Source of the DNA: Antedon bifida | Lineage: Eukaryota > Echinodermata > Crinoidea > Comatulida > Antedonidae | NCBI GenBank assembly: GCA_963402885.1 | Contig: OY727097.1 | Span: forward strand, 4,712,001 to 4,776,000 | Direction: 5' to 3' | Length of the DNA: 64,000 nt | Shown: positions 11,501-26,500 of the stretch, piece after piece | How the letters are laid out: every line of letters starts with the position of its first letter | How positions within the stretch are numbered: position 1 is the first letter of the stretch | The notes under the pieces: model-generated | Database searches by the model: none | Told to the model about the DNA's origin: nothing | What the model saw: the letters and a program-made list of their open reading frames with translations, nothing else | Made by a program: the position numbers and the translations under genes

Positions 11501-14500
11501 GAGAGGGGGGAGAAGATTGTGTATGGAAAGACCAGTGGGAGGGGCATATAATGTAAGTTACACAATAACATCAGGGGAACATTCACTTAAAAGTGGATTT
11601 TTTCTTTATTTAAATTCTCAGTTTCATCATTGACACATACTTTCACTGCCAAACTCATTTAACAATTGTAATGAAAAAGTCTAATTACTGCAAAATCATT
11701 TAATGCGCTGGAATTGCATAAAACAAACCTAATCATCTTTACTGTAAGCAACGAAACAAGATATTTCTCTTAATTTAAAGAACTTTGAAATGTTATTAAA
11801 CAACATAGAACTACTTTACAGTTTCTAGAAAAAGTAATAAAGAAAATCTCATCTAATGGCGTCAACTTAACGCTGATTAAGTAAGAGGCCTTCTAAAGTG
11901 GAATCCATTCTAACTGAGACTAAACCGTATTAATACGTAAACATTCTACTATTAATCTACAATAACTTTAATATAATTAATTAAGAAATAATAAGTGGCA
12001 AAATTTGATGAAGTCTGCAAGATTCTTGTGCTTGAGATGGAGACATTCCTACCAATAAACCACTTAAATGTTTTTAATAATCAAATCCAAAAGCAAATTA
12101 CTGAAAAAATGACAATGCTGTGTGTATCAGTGGCTGGATCTTAATGGAGATACAAATAAAATAAGCACTGGAAAAATGACAATGCTGTGGATATCAGTGG
12201 CTGGATCTCAATGGAGATACAAAATAAAATAAGCAAAAGCTAAATCAAAACGATAAAGTAAAACAGACAGAAACATTAGTAGCATCAATTAGTAGACTCT
12301 ATAGTTGGAAGATGAATAAAATAAAGTTATTCACTTTTGTAAAAAAAAAAACAAACACAAAAAATAATGATTATTGCTTATAAATAGACAAAATAAACAA
12401 GTTAATAACTATGTGACATAAACATGGCCTGTTCAACAAAATTGTTTCTCAATTATTTTTTCACTATTAATATACATTGTATTATCCTTTTCTATTAATA
12501 CTTGTACAAGATAGGAGAGGTACTGTATCAATATCATACACATATGATATTTCAGATGTGTTTTAAATATTTTTAGATTCAATTTTCATTAAATTAAACA
12601 TATGTATCATTTCAATAATTCATAGAACTGTTTGCTTTAATTGCAGTGATATTGACTTAGTGATAATACAACTTTAATTAAAAAAATTTAATATCATTTT
12701 TTTTATTTGTATACTATATTTCTAAACAATTTTGGTGTAATTATGAGAATCAATGAATTTTCTTTAAATATATAAATTCATCATAAAAATGCTTTAATTC
12801 AAGTATTGAAATCTACAAAGTTTGTAATATTGTAATAATATGTTTTATAACAATATTAAATATTAGAATTGTTTTATTACATGTTTTCCTGTGTAGCGTT
12901 TGTGCAAACTTAAAATTTAATATCCTCACCTTGCAAATATTTAAGCAATAATATAATATTGATCATTGAATAATATTAATAATACTATGTAGTTCCTTAT
13001 GTAAGAAATATTACTGTTAATATTGGTCAAATAGGCCTATGTATAAATTGACATAATTTGTACCATTTCAAAAACTATTCCACAGTACTGCAGTAACTAC
13101 ATTTTGTCTAAATTTTAAGTGCAATTTTTTATTTCTAAATTTCAAGAAGTTATACTTCTACAATTAAGACATAACTGCAGTAACGAAATAAAGTTACTGC
13201 AGTAGAATAATTTCCAGAGTATTAAATTTGAGAATACTTGTCAAAAAAAAATCAAGTAATTCTTGGTTGGAACCCATAACCACAAGATCACTAAACATGA
13301 CAAGACAACTCTTTGTATGGTGCTGTCTGAGTTGGCCTTAATATTCATACCAAGCTTGTGTTGATGGCTAGGGTTAGAATCAAACCCAAAGGAATTAGCA
13401 ATTGCTGCACCAATATGATGATAATTTGTTTGTATTTATTTATACTGCAACATACCTTGGCATTATATAGGAAGCTTTATTATTGTTCAGATGTATTGAA
13501 CTACCTACGAAATTTATCAAATATCTAAAAATCAGAACGTGAATTCATTTTTCTTTACGAACTACAGTGTTTTTATTACTTCACAAATGTACATTTTATG
13601 CAGTTTGTAATATAAAAATCAGGTTTTTTCAAAGATAAATATACAATTTCTAAAATTCAGTGTATCATTTCATTTTATTTATACGATCAAGGTTATTTTA
13701 AGGCTTATTGGATTTTTTTTCCTCGTAATTTCCCAGGAGAGCAAATTTAATAATGTTAACGGTTTACTGAGGTTTACCTCATAAAAACTCCTGTCTACAA
13801 TTTCAAGCAAAATTAAATGGGCACTAAAACAACATCTGAAATTTCTGTATTATAAAGAAACAGTATTTATATAAAAACAGCAAACGTATATCAACAGTGC
13901 TATTTTAGGAACATATAAAAAACATATCTCGCTTCTCCAAGTTCCAATATGTTGTCGCGTAAGAAAAAAACGATTGTGTGAGATTTTAACCTGCTATCTC
14001 CAATTGAATTTAACTTATTTTTATACCATATACAGAAAGAACAAGAATGAAAACGCAATAATTTGTCTGGTACCAGGGATACACTAGCCCTCTAAATCCT
14101 GAAAAAGGCAAGAAAGAATCTCCAACTACAACAGGGCATCACTGTTAGATTATGAATAGAATTTTAAGCTATCATACCATATATATTATGGATGTAATTT
14201 TCAATTGTAGTTTGAATAATTATATTCCCGATTCTATTTGTGAATTAAGCTTTGTTTCACAATCTGTTAATGGATTTTTCTTCCTTACATAATCTTTCAA
14301 ACCGATTGAAATCACACGCTCAGTGGACATGCTCAGTACACTATAATAAATTCCGAGTAAACTAAGAGTCGTCGAATCAATAAAGTGATTCGACTTGAAC
14401 CTGTGACATCAAACTGAAAACTGAGAATCAAAACAACATATCAAATGCCGCTTTAAGCTGTAGATTTTCAATCTGAATTATTAATTTCACAAAATGCGAA

Positions 14501-17500
14501 TATGAAATAAGTATCTAATAGAAGGGCTTTCGTTCCGCCGGCAAGCATATTCACTTTGTTAGTGAATTAATAGCGATCTGTAGTAAACAAACGTCTTAGA
14601 ATATTTCTGATGTTTTGTACATTACAGAGCGTTTTCTGTACAGGCGGCAGACTAGGAAAGTCACAGAGTTTGTATGAGCGCAAATAGACTAAATATTAAT
14701 GTCATATTTATATAGAGATTGTCCCAAAGGATAAAATGAAATTAAAATAAAAAAAGTTTTCAAAGAGAATTTAAAAAGGTGGTTTTTTTTAATAGAATTG
14801 GAAAGATTATTCCACTTTAGTTGCTGCAATGTATAAAATACAAGCTGAATTCTGCCAAATTGAGAGATTGGTGTTTGGCTTTCACAACGCATATACACCA
14901 CCTAATTTTGAAGGGTTCTAATTGTATTCAAAACATGCTAAGAAAAATAAATTGTAAAATCCAGTAGAACACCTTCTTTCGAACACCCCTATTCAGACGA
15001 CAACTCTATTAAAAGGAAATTTAAAAAATATATGTTTTAAAACATTTATTAAGAAGAAACTTTGTTATCTCATAAATAGGAATTTTAGTTTTATCATGCT
15101 TTATAGAATTCTTGAAAATATTGTGTAATTATTATTGGATTGACTTTTTCATGAAAATGAGAGCTTAACTGATGCAGAAATTCACATGACGTTTGCTATG
15201 TACTGAAAAAAATTTTTTTTAAACTTTGCGTTATATTATGATGTAAAAGGTGAGTTTAAATGTTGTAGAAATTCACATGATGTTTGTGATGTACTGAGAA
15301 AAAATATTACATGCATTGTACATAAAGTTTTTTTGAACTTTGCTTTATATTATGATACAAAATGTCAGTTTAAGTTGTAGAATTTCACATGATGCTTGTA
15401 ATGTACTGTAAAACGACATTACACGCTTTGTACGTAAAGTTTTTTCAAACTTTGCTTTATTTTATGACGCATCAAGGTGAACATTTTTCAGTTGGATAGA
15501 CATTTACTGCATCAATATACATTTATTACAGAAATCTTTCATTATGTATTCAATTAACATTCAGTTGATGGCATCTTTATATTTACAGTCACGTTGGATA
15601 TTTGTAGCACCGTCTCGTACTGATGATAATTGATGGCAAAATACTTGGGGTGATTAATGCACATTTATTGTAAAATATTGTGAAAAATATGCATATTAAA
15701 GAATTAATGTGAAAAATATGCATATTAAAAAATTAATAACAAAAAGAATTTGTTATTAAAAAATGTTTTTGTCATTGATTTCAATCACTTTTTAATGACT
15801 TGCTTTGAAGTTATGCTTTCACAATTTCACAAGCTCTATTAAGGAACACTTTCATGACCCAACAATGTTTCCCTAATCTGAACAACTGTAGTTTGTTTCA
15901 CTTGAAAAGTGTCCTCTTAATAGAGGTGCCCGATCTGAATAGGGGCGACGTACGACCAGTAGCAACACCTGATTCAGAAAATGCTATTACTATCCCATCG
16001 CTATTTTAATAGTTCATCATCATTTGAAAAAAAAAATGAAAAAACCAAATAAAATGAAATAATGAAAATATGTGGTCTGCAACAAAAACATTGCAATTAA
16101 AAAAGAAGATACTAAATGCTAAAGTTAGACTACAATTGCAATAATTAGGTCATTTATCATTAAATGCCAGAAGCAAACAATTCTTAAAAGAGAAAAATAA
16201 TAAACTTGTTGTCACTGAACTAAAATATACTAATCAATAAATATGGTTTTCTTGAAATAGTAGAAACAATAAAAAAAAGTGAACAGATAATACATTAGAC
16301 TCAACAATTACCATAATTAAGTCATTTATTATTGAAAGTAATAAAAAAGAAAAATCTCCAAATAGAACAATATAAATAACAAATTTGTTTGCAAGTATTC
16401 TCAAATGTACTTACTATAGTATTAGTAACTAATTACTATATATCATGTTTTTACTGAAATAATATAAACTTCTGTGTGAACAGTAAAAATTAGTATTTTA
16501 TGTATCACAGTAATATAACATACAAGATAGGAATTTCTGATGATATTTATACACTTTATATTAACTAAGGAATATTACTTTCTAAATATATAATGTTCTA
16601 TATCTATATTTTGCCAGGGGACGAATTATTTCTATATATAGATAAATGAAATAGTTTCATAAAAGGATAGATGATACATTTTTAGTTATTACATTCTAAC
16701 AAAATCATTTCACGTTTCATGACTTAGAACTTAGAAATGTATATCGTATTAGTCAGACTATACCTTGCAACGCACAGACACTTATAGTAGATATAAAAGG
16801 AATTATAATATTTAAAAAGTTACGGTAGTATAGGAATAAAGTTTGGTTTGTCCTGGAGACAGGTTTTGAAGAATAAAAGTTTTAAAAAAAGAAGATAAGA
16901 GATAAGATAAATTCTACATTCAACGTTGTACATTAAAGAAAGATCAACTCAAAATCAGCATTTACTAATTTAAACTTTTTCATTTTTTAGATGTTCATAT
17001 ATTTTTCTCCCTTTTATCTATTCTTGTTAATTTTTCTTTTTTCTTTCTGGACCCTTTCCATCCTTTGTCCGTGTCCTTTTTTTTCAAATTCTTGACATAT
17101 ATATATGATACAGTATTGTATTTACTAATTGTATTGCATAATGTTTTGAGATTTTTATATGAGCAAGAAGTAAAAACAAACAAATCATCTTTCCTACTCT
17201 TAGCCCCTCAGATAAGGAATTACTTTAAATATTTTAACTACAATATTGTAACTTGAAACGGAGGAAGTAAATGGTTAAGATACGTAAAAGGAAACACAAA
17301 ATGAAAGAAAAAACAAGTAAAATAACCAAAGAACAGGAAACTTGTTTAAAAAAAAAATATATATAAATAAAGAAACAATATTATACTAAATGAGGCAAAA
17401 ATAAAAGGTTAGTTATGCCTATTATCATAATTTCTGCTGCTGTTCTCTAGTTTCAAAGGGCATTTTAAGGGGGTTTGATCGAACCTTCAAACCCTTTGCT

Positions 17501-20500
17501 ATGAGCTTGGAAATGAAGATGTCTTCAAATGAATTGTTTGAGATATGTATATTTGCAATATGAAAAATTAAAAGGTATAGCAAATTCTGTAGTGTCACAT
17601 ATGTATCACATGTCATGTTATGACATTTCTTCAACAAGCTTGTTTATCGACAAAAATAAAAAACTTAATCAACTTATCAATCAACAGTTTGTATACATTA
17701 AAAAACATTAATTTAAAAACTCTGAACAAAGTTCGGAACACAGGACGGTAACCGATTATCCTGCCACGACATGTTATGACAGTCCTTCAGTCATCATATA
17801 TCGAATGTTAATAAATGCTAGGAGACACTCATATAAAGCAAACCAAATGCGACGTATTACATTCTAAATTAAAGAGAATGGAACTGAGAAACTGATTGTA
17901 AAAGCACGCATAGTTGTATTGTGCAGTTGAACATCTTTCTCTATTACAAACATTACCTTTCATTTATAGATTCTTAGGATAACTGTCTCCTTCAATTCAT
18001 AAATCTTGTGTTTAAACCTTAAAGATCATTTCGTAAAACATTTGAAGTCTAAACAGTATCTGATAAATGTTGTTATTAATTTATCTCGATGTATGAAACA
18101 ATGAAACGTGTTGGCTTGCTTTTAAGTTATTGAAGTCAAATTAGTTTTACTGAATTCATGTATCGGTACTCAGTTTACTATATATAAATATACATAATCT
18201 ATACATGTCTGTTGTACGTATAATATATATATATTTTTTTTGCGTCTCTTTGATTTCAGAAAGATAATTTGAGATATTATATCAATTGTACATGAAACGA
18301 ATAAAGAAATTAGTGGCCTTCAAAATATATATTTCTAAAATATCCCAAGGTAAAAAATATTATCGTGAGTATATTTTCTTAAATGAAATGACAGGTGATG
18401 TATCAGTATTTTATTTTTCTGATTTCCTACAATATCATTTTATCCTTGAATATTTTTTTTACGCCACAACGTAACTTTTCTCAACAACAGCCATAGTACA
18501 TAAAAACAATTTGAATATGGTTTGATGGTTTATATTAACCGCAGGCAAATGAAATACATGTTTACAGTGTGTAGGCTGTGAGGTGGAAATCAGTGAGACT
18601 GTGTCAGGCGCGTACTGTACCCACACTACTGCCTCTGAAGGTACAAGCTGGACCCTACCAGGTGCCTACAGCTATTGACCAGTCTTGTAAATAATAAACT
18701 AAAGCTTGGTTCTCACTTAGATGCAATGCAACAACGTAAGCACAATGCAAGTGAGTTTGGCCAATCACAAGCGATGGTTGATGATCCACGCCTAGTGATT
18801 GGTCAAATTATTTAAGGTGCGTTTCATTTTGTCCAAGTGAGAACCAATGTTTAACAACATCGTATCTTTTTCCATGTTATTGTTGTTCAAATCTAGGTCG
18901 CTGTTTCTTATTGTTTTAATGTGCTTTTTTTAAACGTCTTCGTTTTGTTGACCTTCAAAGAAAGTGGAGTTAAGCACCTACTCAAACAAACATTAAACAT
19001 TCGAAATGAAGATTAATGCACGTAAAGTAAATCATCGTATCGGTGGGAGGACAAATGAACTTTATCAAGATTTCCAACGAAACCAGAAGAGGCATATAGC
19101 AAATTGTCAAACCACAATAGCGACTTTACAATTTGGCGTATTCGATTGGAGACCTTTCCGCAGAATATTCCTTTTCAGTATTTTTTCAACTTACTATGAA
19201 AAAATTTACCATTTGAACTGTTGAGTGCAAAGTTTCCAATCAAATACGCCAATTGTATCATGTGAGATCACAAATTATGAATCAAATGTGTGTATTTTTG
19301 TGCTTATTAACCAACCTGCGTATTGATGTAAAGTGAACTTTTTTCAAGGCCATCATATGCGCAGTATTGATTATAAGGATCGGCAGATGTTTGTTACGCT
19401 CTGTTGCTTCGTAACTTTGGTAAACATATACACACTGAACAATGAAATGCATAGAAACAAGTCTCATCTAACAATTGTGAAATGAAAAAAACCTGTCATC
19501 TGTTTCTATCAAGTCCATAAATTGTTTCGAGACATATGTATAAATTTGTTTCATTTTGTCAACATTGTAATGCCCCAGAACAATAACACCATGCTACATC
19601 GGTATTATACAACTTAATAATTATTCCATAGAGATCAAAATTAAAATAACTAATAGAAACCCTTGTAGCTGATAAGTTAAAAGTCGCTTACATATTCGCA
19701 TTGATTTGGAGTGATATATAGAGAAAAGGGTGTCCCACGATTACCATATAATATGTAAATGCCACAGACTGACATACAGAATGTACTTTATAAGCCTCAC
19801 AGGCATCGTTTAAACTTTAATATATTCAATCTTAATAGGATCACGGATTAAAGCATTGACAATCATATGTCACTCACGTTACGTGAACTTCAGCGATGTG
19901 TTAAGAACGAAAGCATGTCGGCATTGGAATGCTAAGATATGAAAACTTACACTCGGTGACAATATAATTCTAAAATATTTAACTAAAGCACTGTCTACAC
20001 TATCAAACTAGTTTGACAAAAAAAAGTGTGATGTACCCAAATATCATCATGTCCATTATGGGCAAATCAAATTTTGTTGTCACATAAAGTTTGATAGTAT
20101 AGACAGAGCTTAATGTACAGCTACAAATTTAATAGTACTTGAGTGTATCCCTGCCATTTGATTGGTGGATTTAGTATCACATACCATTCAATATTAGTTC
20201 CTATTAAATGGAAAAGCGTTATATTTAATGGTCCTATTGCACGTTCAGCTATTTGTAAAAATACTATTGTGCTATGCAAGTTCAATAGTAACATTCATTA
20301 TCGCCATTAAATATCACTTTTCCATTCAGTATAATTATACTGAACGGCACATGATACATAATTAACAAATCAAATTGTAAGAGTACTCTCAGCTGTGTTA
20401 TAATACGTACTTATCAATAACAAATGTTCTGATATTATAATGCACTACAAATGAATTTCCATAGGCAAATATATTTTTCAATTTTGGTGCACTTGTGATA

Positions 20501-23500
20501 TTTATGATTAAAGATAGAAAATATTTTGAATGTTGTAAAGTAATGTTTCTATGATTTATTATACATAGATAAAATCATCACACTCAACTCACTGACACAC
20601 ATACAGTAACATTTTTGATTTTGCTTTCAAATCTACTATCTAAAAATGTTCTTTTTTAACATTACAGAATTTTATTTCATCGGAAGTAGACACATGGGAA
20701 TGATTACAAAAATCGTGATTAGATATGCATGATTGCTTCCAACCAATGAGAGCTTTTAATTATAGTCACGTGACTTAACAACAGCATCATCTGATTAAGA
20801 AGAAATGATATTACATATGTAATTTGATATTTCAGACTTTACACCTTGGATAAAAAAAAAATAAAATGTTTAAAGGTGATTTCTATCTGCAGGCTTATAA
20901 ACAGCCTTTTAGAAATTGGAACAGGGTTGATTTATTCACATGTAAAGCAACTAATTTAAAGCTCTGTCTACACTATCAAACTTTATGAGACAAAAAATGT
21001 GATGTGTCCAAATATGGTAGTGATATGCAAAAATATGGTAGTGATATGACATCATCATGTCGTCGTCCATATATGGGCACATCAAATTTTTTTGTCACAA
21101 AAAGTTTGATAGTGTAGACATTGCTTTAAACTAGATTTATTGAATGAAATTCTGCAATAGAAGCATGAATTTATCAGATCAAATATTATGTTGGTTGCCG
21201 ATAGCTGTTAGTACTGAGATCAAGTATGTCAGGAAGAAAGCCTAATTAAAAGATAAAGAAAACCAACCACATTCATTCCAAAAGAGTTTTTAAGTTGTTT
21301 ACACAAAATCAAATCCTGTTCATTACATCTTATAATGGAAGTCAATCTTAACAACTGGGTTATAGTACGAGGATTTTATTCATTAAGAAACATGCATGTT
21401 ATTACAGTCCTCAAGCATGGTTCCAACAAAGACTACAGATCTTAATAAAACAGAAATAATTTGACCAATGCGAATCAAAACATTCCTCATCATTGGTCAA
21501 ATTATTGTTATATGTTCATGCCTTGGTATAAGTGGGAACCAAACTAAAGGATTTTTATCGAATATTGTATTGTATGTGAATTTGAATAATAATAATGAAT
21601 TTTCAATATTGCACAACAGAGCACACGCATTTATGCTACATAATACCCCGTTACATCTCAAATATCATTATTATGAATAATTAAAAGCGTCAGTTGACAT
21701 TTGCTATGCATTTACTCTCAAACGAAACATAAAGAACGCAGTTAATTTGCATAACATCATGTATTAACTACTTTCACGGGATGAATTGACCTATTTAGCT
21801 AAAGCACCCTGTGGGCATATTTGTCTAGATATTATATGCATTCATATTTACAATGCGAATAAAACTGAAATTACAATGCTTTGCGGCTGAAATGTTACCA
21901 CCTAAACTTTGAAGAACATTACTAGTACTTAAAGCTTGGTTCCCACTAGGATGCAACGCAAGGATGTAAGCCGCAACCAATCACAAACGACAGTTGGAAT
22001 AATCAATGGCTTTTGATTGGTCAATTCATTCGCAATGCGGCTTGCATTCTTGCATGGCATCCTTGTGGAAAGCATACAATAGTGTAGTAGTGTATAATCT
22101 CAGTGCCCGCCTCAAGTCTCACTGTATGTATGTATTAAAACCACTGTTATGTCTAAAACCTAGACTAGCTTTAATATTATGTACAGAGTATGATAATATG
22201 AATACAATTTAAATAGTGGTGTATCCAAGATTTATAAAAAGGAGGGTGCTTTCTAATCCAACTAAATATTTTTCCTAAAACACTTGGCAATCAACTAATC
22301 TATACTTATACACAAAAATATATAAAAAAGAAATAATTCAATGGTTGACAGATGAAAGACGTTTAAATACTACAAAAATACTTGGAATAATAAAATACGG
22401 AATTTATTTCTACAAAAAACATATGAACATAAAAATGATTAAACTATATCATAAAATTATATTATAAATATTCATAGCCTACCTGAAAAAATAATTTAAC
22501 AGTTGCATATAAAAATATTTCACCTCACTTGGAGTAATAAAATACTGAATTATGTAAAATAGATATTGGCATTGCTTGAAAAGTACAGTCAGCATTAATC
22601 AAGGGTTTTCAGATGCATAAGAAATGATATTACCGTATTTATATTTGCATTGCATTGAGCTGTCTAACCTTAAGTCATTTATATGACAAAAGGCCTTGAG
22701 CAATGCTTTCAGATGTTATTATGTTAATTGCTATAATACTGTACCTTTCCATCTTGAGTGTACCAGTTCAGGCATGATTTTTGAGGGAGGAAGAGGAGGG
22801 AATTTCTACGAGAGGAAGGAGGTTGGGAATTTCTGAGGGAGGAAGGAGGTGGGAGAATTTCTGAGGGAGGAATGAGGTGGGAGAATTTCTGAGGGAGGAA
22901 GGAGGTGGGAGAATTTCTGAGGGAGGAAGGAGGTGGGGGAGTTTCTGAGGGAGGAAGGATGTGGGAGAATTTCTGAGGGAGGAAGGAGGTGGGGGAGTTT
23001 CTGAGGGAGGAAGGACGTGGGAGAATTTCTGAGGGAGGGAAGAGGTGGATTGAATTTCTACGAGAGGAAGGAGGTTGGGAATTTCTGAGGGAGGAAGGAG
23101 GTGGGAGAATTTCTGAGGGAGGAATGAGGTGGGAGAATTTCTGAGGGAGGAAGGAGGTGGGAGAATTTCTGAGGGAGGAAAGACATGGTAGGATTTCTGA
23201 GGGAGGAAAATGTATGGAGAATTTCTGAGGGAAGAAAGAGGTTGGGAAATTTCTGAGAGAGGAAAGAGGTGGAGTCATTTCTGAGGGAGGAAAGACGTGG
23301 GAAATTTTCTGAGAAAAGAGGTGGGAAAATTTCTGAGGGAGGAAAATGTATGGAGAATTTCTGAGGGAGGAAGGAGGTGGGAGAAATTTCCGAGGGAAGA
23401 AGAGGTGGCAGGATTTCTGAGAGAGGAAAGAGAATTTCTGAGGGAGGAAAGAGAATTTCTGAGGGAGGAAGGAGGTGGGAAGATTCCAGATGCACTTAGG

Positions 23501-26500
23501 TGTGTTCCAGAACACAGGTGGCAAAAATACAACCAATTAAGGATATAATCATTCTGATAATGCATAGTAACTAGTGTTTATGCATCATAGATATTAATAT
23601 TATGTGTTAATTACTAGTACTTTAGTGCTTTTCATTAGGTAAGTGCTTCTCAATATTATAATGGCTGAAGGGAAATCTATTACGGAAAAGAACAGTGAAA
23701 GATATTCTGAATATGTATGTTAATTGTTTATGTAGAGCCTTTTTAATGTTCAAAAGTGTTTCTAAATATAGTGATGTAATACTGTAGGCGAAGGGAAATC
23801 TATTAGAGAAAAAAACATCGAGAGAAATTAAACATTATCAAACTGATTGTACGGTGTATCCTAAAAATATACACTACTATTATGAAATTTTCTTTTTAGT
23901 GTTATTCATTAGGGTCTCAAATGTGAATCTAAAGAACAAAATCTGCCATATTTTTATGAAAAGTTATCTCCTGACCGGGAGAAGATTAAAGAATAGAAGA
24001 GGATATAGTAGAAATGAAAAAGATGGCATGAGAGAAAAAGAGTTTTCTTGATAACGATGTTGATGTTTCTAAATATAGTGATGTATTACTGTAGGCGAAA
24101 GGAAACCTATTACAGGAAAGAACATCGAGAGAAATTAAACATTATCAGATTGAATGTGTGCATCCTAAAAATATACTGCTATTTATGAAACATTATTTTT
24201 AGTGCTATTCATTAGGGTCTCAAAGGTGAATGTAAAGAACAAAATCTGTTATCTCCTGACAGAGAGAAGATAAAAAGAATAGATACAGTAGAAAGGACGA
24301 AGATGGCATGAGAAAAAAAGAGTTTTCATGATAATTATGTTGATAATGTAAATTATCAGTAAACAAATAAAAGATAATTATAGGTGATGGTATAATATTA
24401 TAAATGCAGGTGGTCTACAAACATTGAATTTATTTTTATTGATTAATACAGGAAAGATTTTTCTGAAAACAACATCATACATCATTGTTCATCTGTTTAG
24501 TAATAATGTTGAATGAAGAAGGTATTTACCATCTAATTTCGTATTTTTCCATTTGTTTGATAAAAAATAAATTTCGATATTTATATCCTACATCGTCTGA
24601 ATATATCAGTGATAAATCAACCAATATGTAGACAACCACACGTATCACTTCCGGAACAGATTAAGCCGTTTCGACACTGATTAATTTTTCATTAACATAA
24701 TTAGTGCAACAAATTATGTATTATGTTAATTAAGCTGTATCTACTGAAGAGTACAGCTAATAACACATGGTTGTAATGCTGTAGAAATGCTTTGCATCAC
24801 AGCCCATTGGTTTTATTATACTGTGACTTTCACTTCAGTAATATACAATCTCGCAGGGATGTTACGGTACAATGATCATGATTAATTTTAGCACATAGAT
24901 CATAACTATAGACTAATGATAGATGTTATGGTTAAGCCACTTCTGATTGATTTAAGAGAAAGGTATGTTAAGTAATTTGTGGAAAACAGATTGTACGAAT
25001 TTTGAAAAAAAAAGTAAGAGATGATCAAAAACAATTTTATCTGATTTCTATACCCACACAGAAAGCTAAAAAAATGTTTTCAATAAGGCACAGGTATGTG
25101 TATGTATATTTTGCATAATTAGTAATAAAAAAATAGAAATAGACTAATGGTATAAATTAAAATGTTTGTTTCTTTGATTAATAACAGAGAAAAGAAGAAG
25201 CATTTTGTAGAAAATTGTGATCCGGTAGGCCATTTTTTAGACTTTCCGGTTTAAAAGTGGTAAAGAGAAATGGTGATTCTGAAGGCAAGCATATATAGAT
25301 GGAAACATCATAACAATAGCACTTTAAAAGTCATGGGTTCGAATCCCATCAAAAAATTACTTGCAATTTCGTAAATTTCTAAATGTACAGTATTGAACAT
25401 TCAGTTCAATTACATCAGAGTAGTGCAAACCATTTAAAGAGATCAGTCTACACTATCAAACTTTATGTGACAAAAAATGTGATGTGCCCATATATGGACA
25501 CGCTGATGATGTCATATCATCATATTTAGGTATATCACTACCATATTTGGGCACATCACACTAGTTTACTACATAGATTTTGATTTATTCAAGTAGGCTA
25601 TAGATTGGAAATATAGTATGGATTAGTAATCCAGAAGAAAGAAAAAGAAGAAAAAGATTACCATTTTAGAACTCCAGCCTTAAGAATGTCATAATAGATT
25701 GAAAAATTTGACAAACAAACATCTGATTCCAAATATGGAATAAGTTACAAATCCTTTCGATATTTGAAATTGATTAAACAGAACAAAATATAATGCAAAA
25801 GATTAAATCATAATAACCTGAAATAAGCTAACTTAGAATTAATGCAGATAGAAAAATAAAATGAGGACGGTTATTAAGCGTTAAATAGATCTAGAACGTA
25901 GAAATTTAATAGAGCTGCCGCTAAAAGTATTCCAGGGAGAAAGAAATGATTTAATAGAAGCCTAGAACATGAAGATGATGACAAGTTGTTTATGGTTTAT
26001 ATTTTACATAAGATGTTACAGTATGTCATGCCAGAAATTATTAATGAAAAAATATGATGCGGCAAATAAAACCAAAAAGGAAAAATAATAGATACAAAAT
26101 ACAAAATATTAGAAAGTTTAAAGATATATTGTCCCCCAAAATCATGAAAAATTAAATCAGATTTTAAATCGGCCATTTTGTAGTTTTAATAAAGTTAATC
26201 AATTCCGCAGAAAAAAAATTGTGAAAAAAAATGGTTTTAATTATAAAAAAAAAAAAACAAACACTGAAGTTCAATCAAAACCCATTGGCTGGCAGCCAAT
26301 TTGACTATTTTTTGCTTTAAATTACAATTTTTCAGGTAAATAATTTTTTTTTTCCATCCAATTTATGGTCTAAGTGAATTATTTTAATGGAACATCAAAA
26401 TGGCATATTCAACACAAAAAAAACCATTTTTTTCAGGACAATGTATCTTTAATACTATAATATAATATTTTAAATTTATTAGAAAAAGGCTTTTATAAGT

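Noticed and set aside
22724-23536. 270-codon minus-strand open frame rich in Ser, Pro and Leu
   Set aside because: It is the translation of the 28-bp minisatellite; two other frames are open for the same reason and there is no start or splice context.
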